Of a stretch of 12,578 nt of DNA, positions 6,583-12,578 are shown in pieces. Position 1 is the stretch's first letter, and each line of letters opens with the position of its first letter. Origin of the DNA: Prosthecobacter sp. (GTDB taxonomy: Bacteria > Verrucomicrobiota > Verrucomicrobiia > Verrucomicrobiales > Verrucomicrobiaceae); contig JAOZVT010000099.1 in the NCBI GenBank assembly GCA_025869455.1, positions 1 to 12,578 on the forward strand, in the 5' to 3' direction. A program made the translations under genes and the position numbers. The notes under the pieces are model-generated. The model made no database searches. It saw only the letters and a list, made by a program, of their open reading frames with translations, and was not told the DNA's origin.

Positions 6583-6891
6583 ATGAGCAATCAGAGAATC
6601 AGAATCCGCCTCCGCGCCTACGACTACCGCGTGCTTGATAAGAGCACCGCAGACATCGTCGAAACCGCGAAGCGCACGGGCGCCAAAGTGGCTGGCCCAA
6701 TCCCACTTCCGACCCGTATCGAGAAGTTCACCGTGAACCGTTCCCCGCACGTGGATAAGAAGTCCATGGACCAGTTCGAAATCCGCACTCACAAGCGTCT
6801 GCTTGACATCGTGGATCCAACCTCCCGCACCGTGGATGAGCTGAAGAAGCTCAATCTCCCTTCCGGCGTGGACATCACGATCAAAATCTAG
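6583..6891 (+). CDS. rpsJ: 30S ribosomal protein S10 (NusE)
   Basis: A 102-residue S10, the normal length. It is part of the head of the 30S subunit and, as NusE, joins NusB in transcription antitermination complexes. Typical blocks are IRIRLRAYDYRVLD (7-20), GPIPLPTR (38-45), VNRSPHVDKKSMDQFE (51-66) and THKRLLDIVDP (69-79). It starts only 35 bases after fusA, so the long S10 leader used for L4 autoregulation in E. coli is absent. The spacer contains CCCTTTT and TAACCCTT but no SD. It opens the S10 section of the operon. Confidence 0.98.
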   Translation: MSNQRIRIRLRAYDYRVLDKSTADIVETAKRTGAKVAGPIPLPTRIEKFTVNRSPHVDKKSMDQFEIRTHKRLLDIVDPTSRTVDELKKLNLPSGVDITIKI

Positions 6892-6929
6892 TTTAACCCT
6901 TCGAACGAGCCCACAGGAGGAATCTCACT

Positions 6930-7580
6930 ATGTCTTTAGGATTGATTGGCAAAAAAGTCGGTATGACGAAAGTCTATACGGACAAAGGCGAAGCCATCGC
7001 CGTCACCGTCGTGGACGTGAGCGGAAACGCTTTGATCCAGGTTAAACAAGCCTCCGGTAAGGATGGCTACAGCGCAGTCCAACTTGGTTACGAAGACCAG
7101 AAGGAAAGCCGCTTGACCAAGCCACAGCTTGGCCACTTTAAGAAATACGGTGTTAGCGCAAAGCGCATCGTGAAAGAGTTCCGTGTGACCTCTGATGATC
7201 AACTGCCAGCTGCAGATGCAACGATTGACGCAAGTCTCTTCAGTGCAGGTCAGTGGGTGGACGTGATTGGGACGACCAAGGGTAAAGGTTTCCAGGGCGT
7301 TGTGAAACGCTGGAACTTCGCCGGTCAGCCACAGACTCACGGTTCCATGATGCATCGCCGTCCAGGTTCCATTGGTTGCCGCTTGACCCCAGGTCTGGTT
7401 TGGAAAAACCAAAAGATGCCAGGTCATGACGGTGTGGATCGTGTGACCACCCAGAATTTGAAAGTTATCCAGAGCCGCCCTGAAGATGGCGTGCTTCTCA
7501 TCAGCGGAGCCATCCCTGGCAACAAAGGCAGCATCGTCGTGGTGCGCCCGGCCAAGAAGAAGCCTGCTCCAGTCAAGTAA
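6930..7580 (+). CDS. rplC: 50S ribosomal protein L3
   Basis: A 216-residue L3, an early-assembling 23S rRNA binder whose loop reaches toward the peptidyl transferase centre. It begins LGLIGKKVGMTKVY and shows TKGKGFQGVVKRWNFAGQ (116-133) and HRRPGSIGC (142-150), followed by MPGHDG. The residue after GSIG is Cys150. In E. coli this position is the glutamine methylated by PrmB, so that modification is probably lacking. The C-terminal tail is Lys/Pro-rich. A strong SD AGGAGG (6915-6920) lies 9 bases before the ATG, unlike most genes in this operon. Confidence 0.98.
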   Translation: MSLGLIGKKVGMTKVYTDKGEAIAVTVVDVSGNALIQVKQASGKDGYSAVQLGYEDQKESRLTKPQLGHFKKYGVSAKRIVKEFRVTSDDQLPAADATIDASLFSAGQWVDVIGTTKGKGFQGVVKRWNFAGQPQTHGSMMHRRPGSIGCRLTPGLVWKNQKMPGHDGVDRVTTQNLKVIQSRPEDGVLLISGAIPGNKGSIVVVRPAKKKPAPVK

Positions 7581-7598
7581 CCCCGGAGGAATTGAATC

Positions 7599-8204
7599 AT
7601 GTCAGCAACCGTCCTTTCCACTGAAAGCGCCAAGCAGGCCAGCTTGAACCTCGTTGAGGGTCACCATGGCAAGCAGGCACTCAACGACGTCCTCGTCGCC
7701 TACCGCGCTAATCGCCGCCAGGGTAACGCCCACACCAAGTCTCGTGCAGAAGTTTCCGGCTCCGGCTCGAAACTCTGGAACCAGAAGGGTACCGGCAACG
7801 CCCGTATGGGTAGCAAGCGCTCCCCAATTTGGTCCGGTGGTGGCGTGGTCTTCGGCCCGAAGACTCGCGACTGGTCTAAGAAGACCACGAAGAATGTCAG
7901 AAAGCTTGCCTTCCGCACCGCTCTGACTGCTCGGATCTCCGATGGAGCTATCTCCACCATCCCAGCCTTCTCCACCGATGGCAAAACCAAAAGTTTCGTG
8001 AGTGCTGTTGAAGCTCTCTCTACCGCCAAGAAGACTCTGATCGTCGGCTCGTTCGACGAACTGACCTTCCGCTCCGCACGCAACGTGCAGAACGTCCAGC
8101 TTATCTCTGCTGAAGAGGTCAATGCAGAACATCTGCTGCTTTATCCGCAGGTTCTCGTGATCGCTGACGCCCTTCCAATCCTTGCCCGGAGGACTGCTAT
8201 CTAG
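7599..8204 (+). CDS. rplD: 50S ribosomal protein L4
   Basis: A 201-residue L4. Its extended loop lines the peptide exit tunnel; in E. coli it also represses the S10 operon and binds RNase E. The loop region shows the conserved block KLWNQKGTGNARMGSKRSPI (58-77) followed by GGGVVFGPKTRDWSKK (80-95). The globular part before and after fits the family (VLVAYRANRRQGNAHTKSR near the N-terminus). A strong SD GGAGGA (7585-7590) lies 8 bases before the ATG. The stop codon is one base before the start of rplW, so the two are translationally coupled. L4 autoregulation at an S10 leader is unlikely here because no such leader precedes rpsJ. Confidence 0.97.
   Translation: MSATVLSTESAKQASLNLVEGHHGKQALNDVLVAYRANRRQGNAHTKSRAEVSGSGSKLWNQKGTGNARMGSKRSPIWSGGGVVFGPKTRDWSKKTTKNVRKLAFRTALTARISDGAISTIPAFSTDGKTKSFVSAVEALSTAKKTLIVGSFDELTFRSARNVQNVQLISAEEVNAEHLLLYPQVLVIADALPILARRTAI
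8188..8193 (+). promoter_or_regulatory. Shine-Dalgarno of rplW, inside the end of rplD
   Basis: GGAGGA lies within the last codons of rplD and 12 bases before ATG 8206. It supports that ATG over the TTG at 8182 in the same frame, which would sit before the SD. Confidence 0.75.
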
Positions 8205-8205
8205 T

Positions 8206-8490
8206 ATGAAAGATCCGCAATCGATTATTCAAACGATTCGTCTCACAGAAAAAGCCACGATGCTTGGCGAAACGAACAATGAATATGTGTTCGTCGTCCA
8301 TCCAAAGGCTAACAAGCTGGAGATCAAGCAGGCAGTCGAAAAACACTTTGGCAAGAAAGTCGAAGCAGTCCGCACCGCCAACTATGCAGGCAAAGCCCGT
8401 CGCGAACGTCGTGCTGATTATGGCCGCACCAACCACTGGAAAAAGGCCATCGTGCGTCTGAAAGACGGCGAGCGTCTCGACCTCGTGTAA
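8206..8490 (+). CDS. rplW: 50S ribosomal protein L23
   Basis: A 94-residue L23, located at the exit of the peptide tunnel and forming the docking site for trigger factor and SRP. Recognisable blocks are IRLTEKATML (11-20), EYVFVVHPKANKLEIKQAVE (25-44) and the basic segment GKARRERRADYGRTNHWKKA. The frame continues upstream to a TTG at 8182, but ATG 8206 is chosen because of the SD at 8188-8193 and the family start. Only one base separates it from the rplD stop. Confidence 0.96.
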   Translation: MKDPQSIIQTIRLTEKATMLGETNNEYVFVVHPKANKLEIKQAVEKHFGKKVEAVRTANYAGKARRERRADYGRTNHWKKAIVRLKDGERLDLV

Positions 8491-8532
8491 TTCTCAATTT
8501 CGGTAACCCTTTAAACAGAAAGACGAAGAGCC

Positions 8533-9372
8533 ATGGCGCTGAAAACTTTCAAGCCCAATACACCGTCCAATCGCTACAAGGAGTGGAACTCCTTTGACGA
8601 GGTCACTAAAGACAGCCCCCAGCGCAGCCTTACCGTTGCTCTCCGCAAGTCCGGTGGTCGCAACAACACTGGTCGCATCACCTGCCGTCACATCGGTGGT
8701 GGTCATGAGCGCCGCTATCGCCTGATTGATTTCAAGCGTGTCCGCCGTGACGAAGCTGCTAAAGTGATTGCAATCGAATACGATCCAAACCGTTCCGCCC
8801 GTATCGCCCTTGTGGAATACAAAGACGGTCAGCGTGCTTACATCCTGGCTCCTAACGCCCTCCTAGTGGGTGCGAGTGTGATGGCCGGAGAAAAAGCTGC
8901 ACCAGAAGTGGGCAATGCCCTTCCTCTGCGCAAGATCCCTCTGGGAACTTCGATCCACAATGTGGAACTGACCCAAGGTCGTGGTGGTGTAGCCGCCCGT
9001 GCTGCTGGCCAGGCTGCTATCCTCTCTAACCGTGAAGGTGAATACGCCCTGGTGCGCATGCCTTCTGGTGAAATCCGCAAGATTCACGCTGAATGTTATG
9101 CTACGATTGGCCAAGTGGGCAACGTGGAGCACATGAACGTGGTTTCCGGTAAAGCTGGCCGCACACGCTGGCAGGGCACCCGCCCAACCGTCCGTGGTAT
9201 GTGTATGAACCCAATCGATCACCCGAACGGTGGTGGTGAAGGTCGTTCCAAATCCGGTGGTGGTCGTCAGCACCTTCTCAGCCCTTGGGGCCATGCGAAG
9301 GGCGAGAAGACCCGCAATAAGAAGAAGGCGACGAACAAACTTATTGTTCAGACCCGTCACGCCAAGAAGTAA
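8533..9372 (+). CDS. rplB: 50S ribosomal protein L2
   Basis: A 279-residue L2, needed for subunit association and peptidyl transferase activity. It starts ALKTFKPNTPSNR and shows GRNNTGRITCRHIGGGHERR (42-61), the block GRGGVAARAAGQ (149-160) and the C-terminal active region VRGMCMNPIDHPNGGGEGR (220-238). The essential histidine (His229 in E. coli) is present as His230. The second histidine of the common DHPH motif is Asn232; that position varies across the family. The C-terminus is Lys/Arg-rich as usual. The spacer after rplW is 42 bases and carries TAACCCTTT (8504-8512) with only a weak purine stretch, no true SD. Confidence 0.98.
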   Translation: MALKTFKPNTPSNRYKEWNSFDEVTKDSPQRSLTVALRKSGGRNNTGRITCRHIGGGHERRYRLIDFKRVRRDEAAKVIAIEYDPNRSARIALVEYKDGQRAYILAPNALLVGASVMAGEKAAPEVGNALPLRKIPLGTSIHNVELTQGRGGVAARAAGQAAILSNREGEYALVRMPSGEIRKIHAECYATIGQVGNVEHMNVVSGKAGRTRWQGTRPTVRGMCMNPIDHPNGGGEGRSKSGGGRQHLLSPWGHAKGEKTRNKKKATNKLIVQTRHAKK

Positions 9373-9403
9373 CCTGTTTTCCGAATCCTGATTCAATAGC
9401 CCT

Positions 9404-9682
9404 ATGGCACGCTCACTCAAAAAAGGACCTTTTGTCCAGCAAGCCCTGCTCGACAAAGTGGACAAGCTCAACGACGCTGGTCAAAAGCGCCCAATCAAGA
9501 CCTGGGCACGCAGCTCGATGATCACGCCTGACCTTGTTGGTCACACCTTCCTGGTGCACAATGGCAAAGACTTCGTGAGCGTGTATGCCACGGAAAACAT
9601 GGTGGGACACCGTCTCGGGGAATTTGCTCTGACACGTCTGTTCAAAGGCCACGGTGCTCACACCGTTAAGGCTGCTAAGTAA
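9404..9682 (+). CDS. rpsS: 30S ribosomal protein S19
   Basis: A 92-residue S19, of normal length, in the head of the small subunit where it pairs with S13 and contacts bridges to the large subunit. Conserved blocks are ARSLKKGPFV (2-11), WARSSMITPDLVGHTF (34-49), VHNGKDFVSVYATENMVGH (51-69) and LGEFALTR. It starts 31 bases after rplB, without an SD. In nearly all bacteria rplV follows directly; here another gene lies between. Confidence 0.98.
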   Translation: MARSLKKGPFVQQALLDKVDKLNDAGQKRPIKTWARSSMITPDLVGHTFLVHNGKDFVSVYATENMVGHRLGEFALTRLFKGHGAHTVKAAK

Positions 9683-9716
9683 TCCCAAGCTACTCATTGT
9701 CACTCTAGTTACTCAC

Positions 9717-10511
9717 ATGATTTCTTGCCTGCATCAACGTTTCACCCAGCGCGCTTCGCTGCTCTTTGCAGCAGTGGCCATGCTAGGTGGTGCGCAGGCA
9801 CAGAACTCATTTGAGTTACAAGAGCTGAATATGACACTGCAAGTTGCAGCCACGAAGATTCAAACCCTTGAGTCCCAACTGGCTGCGGCGAAAGATAAAA
9901 ATGATGCGCTGGCGCAGAGTGCTGCGGCAGCAAATCAGGAAGCAGGTGAACTCAAAGACCGCTATGAGCGCCTTCGTGGCCTCTTAGAGGGATTAGGGAT
10001 CGCCGCTCTCGAAAACTCAACGGAGCAAACGCAGGAGCGCCTGCTTTCCTCCCTCAGTGATCTCCGGATCTCTGAAACCTCACGCCAGCTTTTGGCTGAC
10101 AGTTTGATGGAACTCGCAGAAGCGTCTCTTCAAATGGTTCAGACCATTCCAAATCCAGAAGCTGGAGCCAATGACCGCCTTTCTAAGGCCCTGGCTAAAG
10201 CTGAGGAAGTGCTCAGTGCCGCAGCAGCCCCCCAGGCGGATGTGGCCAGTGAGACAACCAATTTACAAGACGCTAGAGTCGTCAGTTTGAAGGCTGATCT
10301 TGGGATCGCCGTTCTATCAGTCGGATCCCGTGATGGCGTGAAGCCAGGGATGCCATTTGAAATTTATCGCGAGGACAAACCCATCGCAAAAATCCTCGTC
10401 ACTGAAGTGCGCAGCTCGGTTAGCGGTGCAGTGGTTCAGGAGTTAGCAAACGCAGCTGATCCGGTGAAGGTCGGAGACAGAGGCAAAGTGGATATCAACA
10501 GATCATTCTAA
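9717..10511 (+). CDS. Exported coiled-coil protein of unknown function, inserted between rpsS and rplV
   Basis: A 264-residue protein unlike any ribosomal protein. It begins with a Sec-type signal peptide: a basic N-region ending near Arg12, a hydrophobic core SLLFAAVAMLGGA (14-26) and a likely cleavage after AQA at residue 28. Residues 31-90 have heptad-like Leu/Ala/Gln/Glu patterns of a coiled coil, and 100-170 is also helical and Ala-rich. The C-terminal 185-262 looks like a small beta domain with VGSRDGVKPGMPFEIYR (202-218), similar in style to the C-terminal domains of FlgT or MreC-like envelope proteins; this is a resemblance only. The frame reaches back into rpsS, but ATG 9717 fits the signal peptide. 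It has no SD, starts 34 bases after rpsS and ends 4 bases before rplV. TTA (5), CTA (2) and AGA (3) codons are more frequent than in most neighbours, suggesting lower expression adaptation. Probably periplasmic or envelope-bound. Confidence 0.85.
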   Translation: MISCLHQRFTQRASLLFAAVAMLGGAQAQNSFELQELNMTLQVAATKIQTLESQLAAAKDKNDALAQSAAAANQEAGELKDRYERLRGLLEGLGIAALENSTEQTQERLLSSLSDLRISETSRQLLADSLMELAEASLQMVQTIPNPEAGANDRLSKALAKAEEVLSAAAAPQADVASETTNLQDARVVSLKADLGIAVLSVGSRDGVKPGMPFEIYREDKPIAKILVTEVRSSVSGAVVQELANAADPVKVGDRGKVDINRSF

Positions 10512-10515
10512 GGTT

Positions 10516-10908
10516 ATGGAAGTGCGTTCAATCTATAAATACGCCCGTATCTCATCGCAGAAGGCGCGTCAAGTTACACGGGCAATCACCGGTATGCCGG
10601 TGTCACAAGCTCTCAGCGTTCTCGACTTCACTCCGAAGAAGGCAGCGTTCCTAGTGGGCAAAGTCCTTCGTTCGGCAGTCGCCAACGCAGAAAACAATCA
10701 TGAACTGGATGCCGAGGAACTCGTCGTTCGCAGTGCTGTCGCCACTCCTGGTCCAGCTCTGAAGCGTATCACTCCTCGTGCTCGCGGTTCAGCTTCTGCC
10801 ATCAAGAAGCGCATGACTCACATCACCGTCGTGCTCGGCGCGAAGGAAGAAGAGGCGAAGGCTGCAAAGCCTGCCAAAAAAGCTAAGGCCAAAGTCGCCG
10901 CCGAATAA
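10516..10908 (+). CDS. rplV: 50S ribosomal protein L22
   Basis: A 130-residue L22, which binds all domains of 23S rRNA and lines the exit tunnel through its long beta-hairpin. Seen here: KYARISSQKARQV (8-20), the helix with KKAAFLVGKVLRSAVANAE (41-59), and the tunnel hairpin PGPALKRITPRARGSASAIK (78-97), then MTHITVVLG. Residues 109-130 form an extra Ala/Lys-rich tail, compared with 110 residues in E. coli. The ATG is 4 bases after the stop of the inserted gene, with only AAGG nearby (10511-10513 region), so its translation may depend on ribosomes finishing that gene. Confidence 0.98.
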   Translation: MEVRSIYKYARISSQKARQVTRAITGMPVSQALSVLDFTPKKAAFLVGKVLRSAVANAENNHELDAEELVVRSAVATPGPALKRITPRARGSASAIKKRMTHITVVLGAKEEEAKAAKPAKKAKAKVAAE

Positions 10909-10933
10909 TCACTCAGCCACCACACACTGATTT

Positions 10934-11749
10934 ATGGGACAGAAAGTTAATCCAATCGGCTTCCGCCTCGGAGTCACCAAAGACTGGCGCTCCAAGTGGT
11001 ATGCTCCTGAAAAAGAGTACGCCGATGCATTGCATAGCGATCTTGCGATCCGCAAGTACCTCAAGGAAAAGCTCATGCAGGCAGCCTTGTCGAAGATCAT
11101 CATTGAGCGTGCCTGGAACCAGGTCCGCGTGACCCTCCACACCGCCCGTCCGGGTTTGGTGATCGGCCGTAAGGGCCAGGAGATCGAAGTGATGAGCCAG
11201 AAAGTCTCCGAAATGTGCGGTGGCAAGCAGGTGAAGATCGACATCTACGAAATCAAGCAGCCTGAATTGGATGCGCAGCTGATCGCTGAAAGCGTGGCTG
11301 TTCAGCTTGAGCGTCGTATTTCTTTCCGCCGCGCCATGAAGCGTGCTGTTCAGACCGCTATGGACATGGGTGGCGAAGGAATTCGTATCCGCGTTGCAGG
11401 TCGTCTCGGTGGTGCTGACATTGCACGTGCTGAGCAGTATCGTCAGGGTAAAGTGCCTCTTCAGACACTGCGTATCCCGATTGATTATGGCTTCACAGAA
11501 GCACGCACTGTTTATGGCATCATCGGCGTTAAAGTCTGGATGAACCGTGGCAATGCTCCTGAGAATACCACACCTCGTAATGACCGCCGCCGTGAGCGTG
11601 GTGATCGTGGTGGTGACCGCAATGGCGGTGGTGGTGGTGCCGGTGGCATCGGCCGTCGTGGTGGCGAGCGCTCCGGCCCTCCTCGTCATTTCCAACAACA
11701 GCAAGCTCCTCAGGCCCAGCCTGAAGCAGCACCTGCCGCAGCACAATAA
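10934..11749 (+). CDS. rpsC: 30S ribosomal protein S3 with Gly/Arg-rich tail
   Basis: A 271-residue S3, part of the mRNA entry channel and its helicase activity. It opens MGQKVNPIGFRLG. The KH domain shows VIGRKGQEIE (76-85), with GRKG as the RNA-binding loop, and the C-terminal domain shows RVAGRLGGADIARAE (153-167) and IDYGF. From about 205 to 271 there is an unusual low-complexity tail, first Arg/Gly/Asp-rich, then with a run of five Gly (231-235) and RGG motifs, then Gln/Ala/Pro-rich. E. coli S3 is 233 residues. The start is 25 bases after rplV with no SD. Confidence 0.97.
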   Translation: MGQKVNPIGFRLGVTKDWRSKWYAPEKEYADALHSDLAIRKYLKEKLMQAALSKIIIERAWNQVRVTLHTARPGLVIGRKGQEIEVMSQKVSEMCGGKQVKIDIYEIKQPELDAQLIAESVAVQLERRISFRRAMKRAVQTAMDMGGEGIRIRVAGRLGGADIARAEQYRQGKVPLQTLRIPIDYGFTEARTVYGIIGVKVWMNRGNAPENTTPRNDRRRERGDRGGDRNGGGGGAGGIGRRGGERSGPPRHFQQQQAPQAQPEAAPAAAQ

Positions 11750-11793
11750 TTTAAAGTAACCCCCCTTTCTAGGATTCCAACAGGAGTTGACTT

Positions 11794-12213
11794 ATGGCCC
11801 TTCTTCCCAGTCGTGTAAAACATCGCAAGACCCAGCGCGGTAGCCGCTCAGGCACTGCATCCCGTGGTAACAAACTTGACTTCGGTGAGTTCGGTTTGCA
11901 GACCCTGGATCGTGGCTGGATCAAAAACAACCAGATCGAAGCCTGCCGCGTGGCGATCAACCGCTTCCTCAAGCGTAAGGGTAAGGTCTTCATTCGTATC
12001 TTCCCTCACAAACCTGTGACTGCCCGTCCACCTGAAACCCGAATGGGTAAAGGTAAAGGCTCTCCAGAATTCTGGGTGGCTGTGGTCCTGCCAGGTCACA
12101 TGCTTTTTGAAATCTCCGGCGTGAACGAGGCCACAGCCCGTGAAGCCAGCCGCTTGGCAGCAAACAAACTCGGTCTGCGCACACGTTTTGTGTCCCGCGC
12201 TGCCTCCATCTAA
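11794..12213 (+). CDS. rplP: 50S ribosomal protein L16
   Basis: A 139-residue L16, which sits near the A-site tRNA elbow and central protuberance. It begins ALLPSRVKHRKTQRG and has FGEFGLQTLDRGWIKNNQIE (30-49), then RMGKGKGSPEFWVAVV (83-98) and LPGHMLFEISGV. Arg83 corresponds to the arginine hydroxylated in E. coli (Arg81). An SD AGGAG (11782-11786) lies 7 bases before the ATG. The 44-base spacer after rpsC also contains TAAC followed by a C/T run. Confidence 0.98.
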   Translation: MALLPSRVKHRKTQRGSRSGTASRGNKLDFGEFGLQTLDRGWIKNNQIEACRVAINRFLKRKGKVFIRIFPHKPVTARPPETRMGKGKGSPEFWVAVVLPGHMLFEISGVNEATAREASRLAANKLGLRTRFVSRAASI

Positions 12214-12233
12214 TTCCTCGCACCTGACCCATC

Positions 12234-12440
12234 ATGAAGACCAAAGAACTCCGTGAACTTTCTGTCGATGAGCTGAACGCTCGTCGTCGTGAGTTGCGCC
12301 AGGAAATGCTGAATCTGCGTGTGCAGCAGCAGAGTGGCCAGCTTGAAAATCCATCTCGCCTGCAGGTGCTGCGTCGCGAAGTGGCCCGCATTGAAACCAT
12401 CGTTACCGAACGTGGTATTGCCGCTAGCAAGGCTGCGTAA
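12234..12440 (+). CDS. rpmC: 50S ribosomal protein L29
   Basis: A 68-residue L29, a two-helix protein next to L23 at the tunnel exit. It shows the usual MKTKELRELSVDEL start, then a charged helix ending LRQEMLNLRVQQQSGQLENP (21-40), and the C-terminal helix LQVLRREVARIETIVTER. It begins 20 bases after rplP with no SD. Confidence 0.97.
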   Translation: MKTKELRELSVDELNARRRELRQEMLNLRVQQQSGQLENPSRLQVLRREVARIETIVTERGIAASKAA

Positions 12441-12475
12441 GCCTTATCGCAATCCTTTGACCCTTTTCCCAAATC

Positions 12476-12578
12476 ATGAGTGAGGCTACAACCGCAGAAG
12501 CGCAACCCATCAAGGCCCCCGTTCGCAAGGAACGTGTCGGCGTGGTGGTGTCCGATAAGATGAACAAGACCATCGTGG
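12476..12578 (+). CDS. rpsQ: 30S ribosomal protein S17, N-terminal part (cut by window edge)
   Basis: The frame from ATG 12476 is open to the window end (34 codons plus one base). After about 16 variable residues (MSEATTAEAQPIKAPV) comes RKERVGVVVSDKMNKTIV, the conserved start of S17, an early-assembling 16S binder. The leader peptide of the protein makes it longer at the N-terminus than E. coli S17. Position after rpmC is the standard S10-operon order. No SD; CCCTTTT lies at 12461-12467. Confidence 0.95.
   Translation, partial: MSEATTAEAQPIKAPVRKERVGVVVSDKMNKTIV

Noticed and set aside
9654..10515. Insertion sequence or phage origin for the gene between rpsS and rplV
   Set aside because: No terminal inverted repeats, target-site duplication or transposase are visible at its borders.
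10913..11746. Long open frame (277 codons) on the minus strand across rpsC
   Set aside because: It mirrors the S3 gene and its product is a Thr/Ala-rich, low-complexity sequence caused by the codon pattern of rpsC.
1..12578. CRISPR array, tRNA or rRNA genes
   Set aside because: No regularly spaced repeats, and no cloverleaf or rRNA-like stretch was seen in either strand.

Overview
The window is chromosomal DNA from a bacterium. It has an accessory part on the left (about 1-2950) and one long ribosomal-protein operon on the right (about 3160 to the window edge). The gene order rpsL-rpsG-fusA-rpsJ-rplC-rplD-rplW-rplB-rpsS-X-rplV-rpsC-rplP-rpmC-rpsQ joins the str and S10 clusters without tuf. 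Few of these genes have a Shine-Dalgarno (SD) sequence. Order, protein style and codon use suggest a PVC-group bacterium such as a member of Verrucomicrobiota. That placement is an inference, not a demonstrated assignment.

Left part, minus strand: three tightly packed genes read toward position 1. They encode a small multi-pass membrane protein (1626-2165), a trypsin-like serine peptidase with an unusual N-terminal domain (448-1629, overlapping the previous gene by an ATGA), and the start of a second, different trypsin-like peptidase cut by the window edge (1-409). Diverging from them is a NarL/FixJ-type response regulator (2302-2952) with an atypical receiver site. The 136-bp divergent spacer holds two dyads and a possible promoter for the peptidase cassette.

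Middle: a 456-bp gene-free stretch (2953-3408) precedes rpsL. It contains a possible promoter, a perfect operator-like dyad, a 7-bp hairpin with a GNRA loop, and several mutually exclusive pairings. It looks like a structured 5' leader for the ribosomal operon.

Right part, plus strand: S12, S7 and EF-G are followed by S10, L3, L4, L23, L2, S19, L22, S3, L16, L29 and the start of S17. All are intact and closely spaced, consistent with one transcription unit that makes core ribosome parts and the translocase. The exception is an additional gene (9717-10511) inserted between rpsS and rplV. It encodes an exported coiled-coil protein with a C-terminal beta-type domain and ends only 4 bases before rplV. 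It and the two-peptidase cassette are the most interesting items here.
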